Notes under the pieces: model-generated
Databases searched by the model: none
What the model saw: only the letters and a program-made list of their open reading frames with translations
What the model was told of the DNA's origin: nothing
Program-made: the position numbers and the translations under genes
In this document: positions 34,795 to 43,413 of the stretch, piece by piece
Numbering within the stretch: position 1 is the first letter of the stretch
How the letters are laid out: every line of letters starts with the position of its first letter
Origin: Deltaproteobacteria bacterium
GTDB taxonomy: Bacteria; Myxococcota_A; UBA9160; UBA4427
DNA: 64,000 bases
Assembly (NCBI GenBank): GCA_002719955.1
Contig: PBFW01000009.1
Span: 235,057-299,056 of the forward strand
Direction of reading: 5' to 3'

Positions 34795-34850
34795 GGCGTT
34801 GCAAATGCAACGGCTCGAGTCCTGAATGTAATGAGACGCAGCACGGCTGC
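34795..34850 (+). repeat. Right terminal inverted repeat of the IS
   Basis: Reads ggcgttgcaaatgcaacggc at the inner side and gagacgcagcacggctgc at the outer side; inverted copy of 33389-33444. It lies 64 bp upstream of the transposase start, where the element's promoter must be. Confidence 0.7.
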
Positions 34851-34901
34851 GAGTACGAGCGATCAGCGAGCGGCGAGTGGAGCGGCGCAGCCGCGACCGG
34901 A

Positions 34902-34929
34902 CGCCAGTTCGAATCTGGTCTCGCGCTCC
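34902..34929 (+). repeat. Right 28-nt direct repeat with tRNA 3'-end sequence
   Basis: cgccagttcgaatctggt followed by ctcgcgctcc and then A, so a CCA end is preserved (gctcca). One base differs from 32448-32475. Only the T arm and acceptor 3' strand are present; there is no complete tRNA here. Confidence 0.6.
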
Positions 34930-34973
34930 ATCAAAGAAGAAGGTCGTGCGAAGCGTGACGAAAGGTTCGGGTT

Positions 34974-35210
34974 CTAAGCCTTTTTCTTCTCGAGACGCTC
35001 GGCAACCCAGACTTTGATGACGGATTGGCGCGGTACGCCGAGGCGCTTCGCTTCTTTATCGAGCGACTGAATCATCCAGATCGGAAAATCGACGTTGACT
35101 CGTCTTTGTTCCTGTTCGGGGCGATGGGCCTTCGAAACATCGAGATACTTGGTGATGTCTTCTCCGCTGTCGAATTTCTTGTCGAACTGCTTAGCTTTCA
35201 TAGATTTCAA
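34974..35210 (-). CDS. brnA: BrnA-type antitoxin
   Basis: 78 residues. MKSMKAKQFDKKFDSGEDIT, KYLDVSKAHRPEQEQRRVNV followed by DFPIWMIQSLDKEAKRLGVP, RQSVIKVWVAERLEKKKA: a flexible head and a ribbon-helix-helix DNA-binding end, the layout of BrnA/CopG-like antitoxins. It overlaps the brnT end by 20 nt, in the usual toxin-first order. BrnA neutralises BrnT and represses the shared promoter. A second ATG nine bases downstream (35201) is an alternative start. Confidence 0.8.
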   Translation of the reverse strand: MKSMKAKQFDKKFDSGEDITKYLDVSKAHRPEQEQRRVNVDFPIWMIQSLDKEAKRLGVPRQSVIKVWVAERLEKKKA

Positions 35211-35451
35211 CCTCTTCTTTTCGTGATCGACGAACGGATATGATTCGAATGCAAGCGTTGCGGTGGGTGATCACCGCGGACCAGTGTCGCGTTCCGATTT
35301 TCCCAATGACAACCGAACGCGGTTCATCGGAGGTGCGAGCTGGGATCTCGATCAGGTCCACGTCGTCCCACAACGCTTGGGCCTTGGTGAAATCGATGCC
35401 GTGCTTTTGCTTGTTCGTATCGCTCTTGCCGGAATCGAATTCGAATTCCAT
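35191..35451 (-). CDS. brnT: BrnT-type ribonuclease toxin
   Basis: 86 residues from ATG 35451: MEFEFDSGKSDTNKQKHGID, FTKAQALWDDVDLIEIPART, then SVVIGKIGTRHWSAVITHRN and ISVRRSRKEEVEIYES. This is the RelE-like BrnT fold; family toxins cleave RNA and halt translation. The start at 35487 (MTIAKRRYIFHT) adds a non-family head. The module lies immediately outside the right tRNA-like repeat and may help keep this acquired region. Confidence 0.82.
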   Translation of the reverse strand: MEFEFDSGKSDTNKQKHGIDFTKAQALWDDVDLIEIPARTSDEPRSVVIGKIGTRHWSAVITHRNACIRIISVRRSRKEEVEIYES

Positions 35452-36218
35452 GGTATGAAAAATATACCTCCGTTTCGCGATTGTCAATTTGGGCGGCTCT
35501 GCTTGGCGACCGCCTGATGGTCACGCTCGAATGGTCTCGTTCCCGCGACGGCCTGAGAATGTTGGCGACAGAATTCGAATTGCCTCTCTTTGCCTCTCAG
35601 TGCACACCGTTGCCTGGTAAGACCGGACCAAGAATCAAAAGAACCTGAACAGTGACGGATGTATACGCGATTCTCGGAACTACTTGCAGGGCTGACGCGT
35701 GCGGCTCGAGCGGGCCGCAGCGATTTGATCGACGCCACCCCCGCGCCGTGGTAGGATCCAGATATCGCTTAGGCAATTCGGGTACTTGCGGCGTTTTTTG
35801 CGAATCCGCGAGGAGCGTGCCGAGTTCGGGCGAGGCGTGGATTTGGGGGGTGCTGGGGGGCGCCGTATGATTCCACACGTGTGGGCCGCGGGTGAGCAGC
35901 CGGCCGCTTCGGGCGGCGCGGGTGCCAGCCATCGTAGCTTGCTAGGTGTCAGCGTGTGAGTGGGTGGAATTGGGTCGGGTGACGTGACCTCGTTCATCCG
36001 GCGATACTCAGGGATAGGCAACTTCTCTTGCAGATCTCCCATCAAGAACGAGCGAAGGTCTCCCGATAGGGGATGTAGCTCTCACGCATTTTCGCCCTCA
36101 AACCACCGATTTGGTTGGGCTGTTGCATCGAGATGGGCGTCGAAGGAGTGCGGGAGAGGGTGGGCTAGCGGATGGCCGACGACTCGAGTTTCGGGAGCAC
36201 AGGGAGGTGCCAGGCGAA
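35452..36218 (+). other. 767-bp region without a supported gene
   Basis: All frames are short, antisense-like or Arg/Pro-rich without motifs. The left end must hold the brnTA promoter (att/tat-rich, ggtatgaaaaatatacctcc just upstream of brnT is an imperfect palindrome that could be a BrnA operator). A perfect 12-bp palindrome lies at 35873-35884. The rest may be decayed DNA. Confidence 0.5.
35873..35884 (+). promoter_or_regulatory. Perfect 12-bp palindrome CCACACGTGTGG
   Basis: Self-complementary over 12 bases in non-coding DNA. It could be an operator for a dimeric regulator; no neighbouring gene start within 300 bp makes the target clear. Confidence 0.3.
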
Positions 36219-37748
36219 ATGACAAACCAACTTGCCAATCTATTCGGAGGGGGGCCTCGCCCCATCCTTCGAAGCCCTGGCGGAGGGCGCAGGGTGTGGA
36301 TCCTGTGCCTGACGTTTGGGCTGCTCGCCAGCGCGTTGCCCGCGTGGGCGGCCGAAATCGTGGAGGTGCGCGTCGGGAGACATCCCGCATTCACGCGCGT
36401 CGTCTTCGAGCTCGATCGCGCCGCCGGATATCGTATCGAGCGTTCCGATCCCTCGGCGGATGTCGTGGAGTTGATCGTTTCACTTGAAGCGGCCTCGATC
36501 CCGCACAACATCAAGTCCGGGAAGCTCTTGATCGAACAAGTCGACGTCGAGCCGCTCGGCTCGCGATCGGTCGCCCGGGTACGGCTCGCGAAAGAGGGTC
36601 TCCGATTGAAGGAGATGATCCTCACGAAGCCCCCGCGCATCGTTCTCGATGTGTTGAAAGATCCCGGAAAGACGCCCTTCGTGGCGCAAGAGTCGCCGCC
36701 GGAACCGTCACAGGCGCCCGGCGACGAGGCTTTCGATGAGATCGTGGCCAAGATTCCGATCGACCCGGCTCCGCCAATCGTCGTTCAAAAGGAGCCGGTC
36801 GTCGAAAAGGCGTCGCTGGCAGAGCCCGCTGTTGTGGCTGAGGTGGTCCGAGAAGAGGCGGAAACCTTCTCCGAGGACGACCTGCGAACGGTCGCCGACG
36901 AGCCCTCGACTTCGACGCCGATCGAAGAGCCGGAAGCGGCCCCGGAGGTGGCTCAGCTGGCCGCGGAGCCCGTGCCGGTCAGGCCCGCACCTGTTGCCCA
37001 GCCCACGCCGCGACCGATGGTCGCCAAGACCAGTGCGCCGCGAGATGAGGGCGGCGGTTGGATGACCTGGGCGCTGGTCGGAGGGGGTGTGGTTCTTCTC
37101 TTGCTAGGGGGTGGCTTCGTCATGCGCCGAGGGGGTGCGAGCGGTGACGCAGGCGAGTACGCGGAGGGAGACGATGCGTTTGGTTCCAACGCGAATGAAC
37201 AGACGGGCGTCGACGAGAATCCCTTCAGCGGGTTTACGAACCAGGAGGCCGCAGGGTCGCCGTCGGACGCCTCGGACGATCTTGCGACACAGCCGATGAT
37301 GAATGAAGAGGGTGCGACGAGCGCCTCCTCTCCCCAGGGCCTCGAGGCCGATGAAGAGAAAGAGTCGGAGTCGGTCATTTTCGACGACTCCGAGGAGACT
37401 GTCATGGACGAAATGGAAGTGATCTCACGAGAACAGGTGAACGAGAGCCTCGGTGGCTCGATGCCGCCGGCGATGGGGGCTGCGGTTGCGGTGCCCGAAG
37501 AGTTCCAGCAGATGGTGGCCGAGATGGGCCGCCGCATGGAGGCACTCGAGAGTCGCTGCGACGAACTCGTCGATGCCCGCGATCGCCTGGAACGACAGGT
37601 CGCCGCGCAGACGGAGGAACTTCGTGTTCAGCGCGCCGCCATCGCGCGCACCCAGCGCGCCGTTCGCAACCTCGGTCGACCCGAGGGAGAGGACCAGGAA
37701 GCGACGGAGCCCGCGCTGCGCGATCCGAATCGGACCAGCTCGGATTGA
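36219..37748 (+). CDS. AMIN-domain protein with membrane anchor and C-terminal coiled coil
   Basis: 509 residues. An export signal ends near residue 45 (LTFGLLASALPAWA). An AMIN-type beta domain follows at about 46-145 (VRVGRHPAFTRVVFELDRAA, VDVEPLGSRSVARVRLAKEG, PPRIVLDVL); AMIN domains bind peptidoglycan or secretin-associated sites in PilQ and AmiC. A Pro/Glu-rich linker leads to a membrane helix at about 280-302 (WALVGGGVVLLLLGGGF), an acidic stretch and a coiled coil near 430-490 (MGRRMEALESRCDELVDARD). The position upstream of gspA/gspB suggests a part in secretion or pilus assembly. ATG 36219 follows AGGGAGG. Confidence 0.78.
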   Translation: MTNQLANLFGGGPRPILRSPGGGRRVWILCLTFGLLASALPAWAAEIVEVRVGRHPAFTRVVFELDRAAGYRIERSDPSADVVELIVSLEAASIPHNIKSGKLLIEQVDVEPLGSRSVARVRLAKEGLRLKEMILTKPPRIVLDVLKDPGKTPFVAQESPPEPSQAPGDEAFDEIVAKIPIDPAPPIVVQKEPVVEKASLAEPAVVAEVVREEAETFSEDDLRTVADEPSTSTPIEEPEAAPEVAQLAAEPVPVRPAPVAQPTPRPMVAKTSAPRDEGGGWMTWALVGGGVVLLLLGGGFVMRRGGASGDAGEYAEGDDAFGSNANEQTGVDENPFSGFTNQEAAGSPSDASDDLATQPMMNEEGATSASSPQGLEADEEKESESVIFDDSEETVMDEMEVISREQVNESLGGSMPPAMGAAVAVPEEFQQMVAEMGRRMEALESRCDELVDARDRLERQVAAQTEELRVQRAAIARTQRAVRNLGRPEGEDQEATEPALRDPNRTSSD

Positions 37749-37865
37749 TCGGGCGGGCTGAAATGCCGATCCAAGACAATTCGAGGACGCGCGTCTTGCT
37801 CGCAGGGCGCGCGTCCTTCGTTCCAGCCCCGGGTGCGTGGCCGCCGATCGGTCGAACCCGGAGAA

Positions 37866-38762
37866 TCAGGTCCCCAAGAGCATCGAGCCAAGAGCGCCCA
37901 CATGACTCCCGCGAGGCAACACGATCGATTCGACTCCCATGACCGCACCGAGCAGGCGAACGGTGTCGATGACTCGATCGTTGTCGATGAGTGTCGAGCC
38001 GCCGTAGACGATTCGGGAGACCTCCGCGGCCCGGGCCTGGGCGATCGAGAGGAGCGCGATGTTCTCGGCGACGAGTCCCATGATGGCGGCGGCGAGATCT
38101 TCCGGGAGCGGCTTCTCCTCGGGCGAACGCGCGAGCTTGCCAAAGGCGGCGGCGGTCGCTTCGGCCGCCAGGGGAATTTCGCTGTCCGGGTAGACGTCGG
38201 AGATCAGAAGATCGACGCGGCCGCGGTCGCCGCGCGCCGCCAGCGCCGCCAATTCCGAGTGGCTCCGACAATCCGTGAGTGTGAGGCCGAGGCCGAGGGC
38301 CGTCCCGCCGCCGAGAGCGGTTCCGCCGACGCGCTCGACCCGGTCGCCGTCGACGAGAAGCGCAGAGGTGCCCGTTCCGATCGACACCAGGAGATAGGCT
38401 TCATCGCCCGCGAGCCCCTGGCGGTCGAGCATGTGGTTGGCGCCGTGTCCCCAGGCATCGAACTCGATCGGATTCGCGGCCTGACGCCCGAGTCCGCCGA
38501 GTACGCCCGGGCTGCCGCAGCCGGTGATTCCGACCCGCTCGGGAGCAAGGTCGTCGAGCAGAGCGAGCACGCGATCGCGAGAAGGCGAGGGCCAGGTTCC
38601 GAAATGGAGATCGCCGCCCGAGCGCCTGATGCAGAGCTTCACGAGCGTCGCGCCGGAGTCGACGCCCACGGATTCCGCGGAATCGAGCGTCTCATCGAAC
38701 TCGCCGAAGGGCGCAAACGTCCCAAGTTCGCCGGGCATTTCCGCGGTCGAGTTCGGGCTCAT
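37866..38762 (-). CDS. coaW: Type II pantothenate kinase (CoaW/fumble type)
   Basis: 298 residues. ESVGVDSGATLVKLCIRR is the first phosphate-binding strand pair; VSIGTGTSALLVDGDRVERV, GGTALGGGTALGLGLTLTDC is the characteristic type II PanK segment; VYGGSTLIDNDRVIDTV and RGSHVGALGSMLL close the actin-like ATPase fold. The enzyme starts CoA synthesis by phosphorylating pantothenate; type II enzymes are usually less sensitive to CoA feedback. It lies alone on the minus strand between the AMIN gene and gspA, and the gene start is 120 nt from gspA. Confidence 0.82.
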   Translation of the reverse strand: MSPNSTAEMPGELGTFAPFGEFDETLDSAESVGVDSGATLVKLCIRRSGGDLHFGTWPSPSRDRVLALLDDLAPERVGITGCGSPGVLGGLGRQAANPIEFDAWGHGANHMLDRQGLAGDEAYLLVSIGTGTSALLVDGDRVERVGGTALGGGTALGLGLTLTDCRSHSELAALAARGDRGRVDLLISDVYPDSEIPLAAEATAAAFGKLARSPEEKPLPEDLAAAIMGLVAENIALLSIAQARAAEVSRIVYGGSTLIDNDRVIDTVRLLGAVMGVESIVLPRGSHVGALGSMLLGT

Positions 38763-38882
38763 CGTCCGCTCCAGCGAGCGGCGGGTGCGAGCGCGCGTTC
38801 CAGGATTCGTTCGAGGTTCATTGCGTCCGAAGATTCACTTTTATATTCAATGAGTTAGTTTTCAGCCCCGGGTTTTCAACCG

Positions 38883-40934
38883 ATGTATACCGCGTTTTAC
38901 GGCCTGCGTGAAAAGCCTTTTGCGCTCAGCCCCGATCCCCGCTTCCTCTACCTGGCTGGTTCCCACCGGGAGGCCCTGGCTCATCTCCTCTACGGGATCG
39001 AGCAGGGCGAGGGGTTCATCTCGATCACGGGCGAGGTCGGAACCGGCAAGACGACGCTCTGCCGAACGCTTCTCGAACGTCTGGACGGTGAGGTCGAGGT
39101 CGCCTTTCTCTTCAATCCCAGTCGCAGCGCCCTCGAACTTCTGCAGTCGATCTGCACCGAATTCGACCTGCCCGCCGAAGGACTCGCTCGTCGCAGCCTG
39201 ATGACCCAGCTCGATCGCTTCCTCGTCGAACAGAAGCGCGTCGGTCGTCGTGTGCTCCTGATCATCGACGAAGCGCAGACGCTCTCGGAAAACACCCTCG
39301 AACAGGTGCGGCTGCTCTCGAACCTCGAAACCAGCCGTGAAAAACTCATCCAGATCCTGTTGCTCGGCCAGCCCGAACTCGATCGCAAGCTCGACGATCG
39401 TGGCCTGCGTCAACTCCGCCAGCGCATCAGCGTGCGCTGGAAGCTCGAGCCGCTCGCTGCCGCGGAAACCCGCGCTTATGTGCGCCACCGCCTGGCCGTC
39501 GCCGCCGGAGAGCCGAAGGATTTATTCAGCGAGGCCGCGCTCCGCGAAGTCCATCGCCGCACCGGCGGGATTCCGCGGCTGGTCAATCAGCTTTGTGATC
39601 GCGCACTCCTGGTCGGCTATGCCGCGCGCGCTGCGTGGATCGGCCCAGGCTTTCTCCGCGCGGCCGCCCGCGAAATCCCCGATACCCAACGCCGGCGTGG
39701 CGGCACCGGCGCCTTTGAGAGGTGCGCCGCCCCCCGGCCCTGGCTCTTCTTCGCCGCGAGTTTCGCGCTCGTTGCCTTCTCGCTCTTCGTCGGATTGCAG
39801 GTCGGTCGTCACGGTCTGACCGATTTATTGCGCGCGTCGGTCTTCAAACCTGCGGAGCTGAGGGCCGATGCTGCGGGTCGCTCGCAGCAGAAGGCGGTCG
39901 CTCTCGCGCCGGACCGTCCGCGAACGCCTCCTCCGGCCGTTGGCGCGAATGCCTCCGCGTCGCGTTTTCCGGTGACGTCGGTCGGAGCCCTCGGTCCGGT
40001 CGTCGGCCCGCCGCTCATCGAATTGATGGGTCATGTCCCGGAAGAAGTGCGCGAGGGGTTGCGAATCGATCGCGGTGCCGTCGCGGCGACTCCGCCGCGG
40101 CCGGACTCCGTCGAGACCGCCCTCGCGCGTGGCCTGCTGCCGAAGCTCCTCGCGACTCGAAACGCCCGGATCGCGCTCTCCGAGAGTCGATCCGCGCTGC
40201 TCGCGCGCTTCGGTCGACAAGTCCCGCGGTTGGCCGCCGACCCCCGCGACGTGGAAGACCTGCGGCGAAGCTTCGAAGGCCGCGGCCTCACTGCGACGCC
40301 CTTCGATGGCGGCTCGATCGAATTGCTGCGCCGACTCGATCATCCCGTCGTTTTGCCCCTGGCCGTGCGTCCCCTCGACCTCTCTACGGATTCCGCTTTC
40401 GGCACGCATCCTGGCGCCGACGCCGAGCGCTGGGTCGCGATCACCGCTTTCAGGGGCGACCGCGCACGCGTCGCGGGCCTCGTTTCCGGACAGATCGTCA
40501 CCGTTGCCATCGACGAACTCGAAGCCCATTGGCTCGAGACCGGCATCATCGTGTGGGAAAGATATGAGGCCGTCGCGGTCCTGCTGGTGGCAGACGACGA
40601 GGGCGCGGGCGTTCTCTGGCTGCAGCGCGCCCTCGCAGAGCTCCACTTTTTCGACGATTCTCCGAGCGGTCGTTTCGACGACCCGACGCGAGCGGCCGTG
40701 CGTCGCTTCCAGAGCAGCCGGGGCCTCGTGTCCGATGGCATTGTCGGCCCGCTCACGCAGATCGCTCTCTACGCGCGACTCAGTCGTTACCCCGTTCCGC
40801 GCCTGTCCGAATCTGCAACGGCGACGAATCTCCACTCCGACGCGAGCGCGAACACCCGCGCGAAAGCCGGTCCGAATGCGGATCCAAAAATCGATCGCGA
40901 CACCCCGCCCGCAAGCCCGGGAGAGCGCGGATGA
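38883..40934 (+). CDS. gspA: GspA/ExeA-type ATPase of type II secretion assembly
   Basis: 683 residues. MYTAFYGLREKPFALSPDPR is the ExeA opening. Walker A is ITGEVGTGKTTLCRTL (about residue 50), Walker B is VLLIIDEAQTLS (about 127), and the AAA lid is GIPRLVNQLCDRALLVGYAA. A membrane helix lies at about 286-306 (WLFFAASFALVAFSLFVGLQ), and the periplasmic part ends with a peptidoglycan-binding repeat at about 574-635 (VLWLQRALAELHFFDDSPSG, RFDDPTRAAVRRFQSSRGLV). GspAB helps the secretin pass the peptidoglycan. The stop overlaps the gspB start (ATGA). Confidence 0.87.
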   Translation: MYTAFYGLREKPFALSPDPRFLYLAGSHREALAHLLYGIEQGEGFISITGEVGTGKTTLCRTLLERLDGEVEVAFLFNPSRSALELLQSICTEFDLPAEGLARRSLMTQLDRFLVEQKRVGRRVLLIIDEAQTLSENTLEQVRLLSNLETSREKLIQILLLGQPELDRKLDDRGLRQLRQRISVRWKLEPLAAAETRAYVRHRLAVAAGEPKDLFSEAALREVHRRTGGIPRLVNQLCDRALLVGYAARAAWIGPGFLRAAAREIPDTQRRRGGTGAFERCAAPRPWLFFAASFALVAFSLFVGLQVGRHGLTDLLRASVFKPAELRADAAGRSQQKAVALAPDRPRTPPPAVGANASASRFPVTSVGALGPVVGPPLIELMGHVPEEVREGLRIDRGAVAATPPRPDSVETALARGLLPKLLATRNARIALSESRSALLARFGRQVPRLAADPRDVEDLRRSFEGRGLTATPFDGGSIELLRRLDHPVVLPLAVRPLDLSTDSAFGTHPGADAERWVAITAFRGDRARVAGLVSGQIVTVAIDELEAHWLETGIIVWERYEAVAVLLVADDEGAGVLWLQRALAELHFFDDSPSGRFDDPTRAAVRRFQSSRGLVSDGIVGPLTQIALYARLSRYPVPRLSESATATNLHSDASANTRAKAGPNADPKIDRDTPPASPGERG

Positions 40935-42190
40935 GCACCATTTTGAATGCCCTCAGACGTCTCGAAGAAGACCGCTCGCCTGAGCCCCTCGAAACGTCCC
41001 CCGAAATGTCGGCCGCGACGCCGAATGGGGCCGCCGCCGACCCGGCGGGCGACGCAGCCGCCTCGTTCCCCGCAAACGACCCCGGTGTGGCCGATCAGCT
41101 GCGTGAACGGATCCTCGCCGAAGAAGCCGCCGCGCTCGCGGGCCGATCGGACGAAGCGAATCCCGCACCCTTTCTGGCATTCCTTTCCGGAATGGGGGGC
41201 ACTCTCGCAACCCCCCTTGTTCTGCTCTTGGCGGTTGGCCTGATCGCCTATTCGATTTCGGACGCGCCGGATCTTTCACCATCGCGATCCAATGAGCTCC
41301 GCCCGACAAGCCGCGCGGGATCTCGCGCCGCCGATGATTCGAGCCCCGGATCCGCCACCGGTGCTCCAGCGGTCGCCCCCCGACCCCGCGCCGCGGTTCC
41401 CGCACCGATCCCCGTCGCGTCGCCGCCCGTGCCGCAACCGCTCCCCGCCAGACTGGCCACCGAACTCGCTCCCGCCCCGGCCCCGATTCCCTCGCCCGAT
41501 GCCGGGCCTGCGCGGTCCGCACCCGACCCCTCTTCAGCGCCGATGCCCCTCGCTGCGGTCACGCCGACCCGCGCCGCCGCAGCGGCCCGTCGGGTTCCGA
41601 GCTCCGAGGCCGCGCGTCCGGTAGAGCGCTCCGATCAAGTCGCCCTGCATACGTCGCCCGCGCTCGCCGCTTCCGGCGACGGCTCTTTTTCCGGCGAGGG
41701 TTCGGTTTCGCGCGAGGGCTCTGCTTCTGGCGGTCGCTCCGCTCTCCGCGACCGCTCCGGTCGCCCGCGTCCCTCCGCCGAGGAACGAGCGCCGTTCGCC
41801 GTTTCCGCACGGTCAACCGATGCCCCATCGGAACCCGGACGGGTTCGCGCCGCCGAACGCTCCACTGCCCAGGTCCCCGCTCCGCGTCCTACGTCTTCCA
41901 TGCCCGCGCGCTCCTTGCGACCGAATCCCGTGCCCTCCGCTCGCAAGGACGTCGCGCGCGTCGACCGCCCCGGCCTCCCCGATATTCGTGTCGTCCGCAC
42001 CTCGTGGCATCCCCGCGCAGACCGCCGCTCCGCTCGAATTCGACTCGAGGCGACCGAGGAGATTCTCAACCTCCATGAGGGCGACGCCGTCGGCGGTCTC
42101 GTCATCAAGGAAATCTCACCTTCCTCGGTGTTGTTCGAAGTGGGCGAAGTCGAGATCAGGCGTCGCGTGGGCCAATCGGGCGGCGGCTGA
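40931..42190 (+). CDS. gspB: GspB-type partner of GspA
   Basis: 419 residues. [20 protein letters not shown] is the GspB opening (the 'SxILxALRRLE' type). One membrane helix at about 94-112 ([16 protein letters not shown]) is followed by a long Ala/Pro/Ser/Arg-rich periplasmic spacer with short imperfect repeats ([20 protein letters not shown]), and the C-terminal T2SSB domain [40 protein letters not shown]. The spacer is long enough to cross the peptidoglycan. Start overlaps gspA. The last 75 nt run antisense to the decayed recombinase frame that follows. Confidence 0.85.
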   Translation: MSTILNALRRLEEDRSPEPLETSPEMSAATPNGAAADPAGDAAASFPANDPGVADQLRERILAEEAAALAGRSDEANPAPFLAFLSGMGGTLATPLVLLLAVGLIAYSISDAPDLSPSRSNELRPTSRAGSRAADDSSPGSATGAPAVAPRPRAAVPAPIPVASPPVPQPLPARLATELAPAPAPIPSPDAGPARSAPDPSSAPMPLAAVTPTRAAAAARRVPSSEAARPVERSDQVALHTSPALAASGDGSFSGEGSVSREGSASGGRSALRDRSGRPRPSAEERAPFAVSARSTDAPSEPGRVRAAERSTAQVPAPRPTSSMPARSLRPNPVPSARKDVARVDRPGLPDIRVVRTSWHPRADRRSARIRLEATEEILNLHEGDAVGGLVIKEISPSSVLFEVGEVEIRRRVGQSGGG

Positions 42191-42430
42191 GCGCAGGGCA
42201 TGCGCGCGATCAACGTTGGCCCTCGAGCGGCCACCCAGATCGGTCGGACTGCGAACCCCGCGCCCGCCTCGATTCAAGTCATGCATGTAGATCATCGTCG
42301 TCTTCACGCTGCGATGACCGAGCAGCTCCTGAACCGTTCGGATGTCATAGCCGTTTTCGATCAACGCCGTCGCGAAGCTATGTCTGAACCTATGCGGAGT
42401 CACCTCGATCCTCCGGATTGTCCCCCGTCG
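42116..42430 (-). pseudogene. C-terminal fragment of an integron-type tyrosine recombinase
   Basis: The reading [58 protein letters not shown] keeps the second Arg box (HRFRH), the second His (LGH) and the Tyr nucleophile (MIYMH) of Xer/IntI enzymes; the ending with GVRSP.D is typical of integron integrases. Everything upstream is missing: an in-frame TGA occurs 9 codons before the recognisable part and the sequence then turns into an IS110 fragment. The frame's tail after TDLGG overlaps gspB and is not recombinase. No attC cassette array was seen. Confidence 0.65.
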
Positions 42431-43012
42431 TCATGATGACCGGGGGCCGGCTCGATCTCTAATTTCACACCGCCGAGGATTGTAGACATCGATGCCCGTC
42501 ACGAGGATGCCACGTGGTCGATACACGCTCTCGATCCGAGCCTGCGCTCGCACCACATATCCGACTAACGGCATATGAGTTCGAGAGAGCTCTCGCAGAA
42601 GTGAGAACGGACGGGGTGCCTTGAAAACGTGTTTGTCGAGGTTGCCCACGCGGAGCTTTTCCGCGAGGCCATGGGCCCCCCGCTTGTCGCTCTTCGGGCC
42701 TCGGCTCGTCGTGATGCCGACCACCACGAATTCGTCGGCGTGCGGGTTCAGCGTCTCGTAGAGCCATGCACTTTGCAGCCCCTCTTTTATGATCAGGTGT
42801 TTGTGTCCGGGGATCATTCGAACTGCTTCGAACAGGGCCTGGCCGTTTGTCTCGACCGGAAAGTCCTTGAGCTTCCGGCCCCTCTCTGAAATCACCGCCA
42901 GCGTGCAACTCGCGGCATGCATGTCCATCCCGATGTATCGGTGCCTCCTCTTCTCGTTGGGGATTGTTCGTTCCACAACTCGAGGATGTCCAACGATGCC
43001 GGGAGGCACCAA
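42431..43012 (-). pseudogene. IS110-family transposase, N-terminal fragment
   Basis: About 190 residues. RRHRYIGMDMHAASCTLAVI, HLIIKEGLQSAWLYETLNPH and SKSDKRG-type KSDKRGAHGLAEKLRVGNLD are the DEDD-type catalytic blocks, followed by RELSRTHMPLVGYVVRAQAR. The expected fourth acidic residue (usually D in the R-D-A-x-x-L motif) is Gly here, and the Transposase_20 half of the protein is absent; the frame ends at a stop after RDRAGPRSS. So the element is dead. It abuts the recombinase fragment. Confidence 0.7.
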
Positions 43013-43413
43013 CCTTCCTGTTCTTCGGGGACTGGGTTGTAGCTCGCAGACGCCATCGCCCTATGATGTTTATCCGCCGATCCTTCCGAGACGGAATCAC
43101 AGGACCCTCTGACATTGGGCGAACTCGTAGATTTCTTCCTTGCCGCTGGGTCGTTGATCGACGTCCTCGAGAGGAATTTTGAGGACGATCCCCCATCAGG
43201 GCGAAGCGCAGCGCCACGATGCCGGCGACGGGCTCCCCGTGTTTGTATTCGACATGGCCAAGGGTGTAGGGTGTAGAATGGGCCTTTGAAATCCCTATCC
43301 GCCATGACATTGCAGCCGTTAATCGTCGTAAATGGAACGTGGGTTTCTTACTCTATCCATTTGAGAGGGAAAGGCTCCGCACGGTGCCCGATGACAACAA
43401 CGAGCGGAGATCG
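43013..43413 (+). other. 401-bp region between IS110 fragment and PEP-CTERM-like gene
   Basis: No supported gene. Minus-strand frames continue from the IS110 fragment but lose protein character, and probably include the IS left end. The right 40 bp hold the ribosome-binding site of the next gene (gcggagatcg). Confidence 0.45.

Larger units (their letters stand above)
33389..34850 (-). mobile_element. Insertion sequence with 56-bp imperfect terminal inverted repeats
   Basis: Left end 33389-33444 and right end 34795-34850 are inverted copies: outer ends gcagccctgctgcgtctcag (left) against gcagccgtgctgcgtctcat (right, read inward), and inner ends ggcgttgc/gcaacgcc. The element is 1462 bp with one transposase gene. 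The transposase stop codon lies inside the left repeat. No target-site duplication could be recognised at the borders. The frame is intact and the catalytic residues are present, so recent activity is likely. Confidence 0.75.

Noticed and set aside
41690..41760. Possible tandem repeat or recombination array inside gspB
   Set aside because: The similarity is low-complexity Ser/Gly/Arg coding in the spacer of GspB, not an exact DNA repeat.
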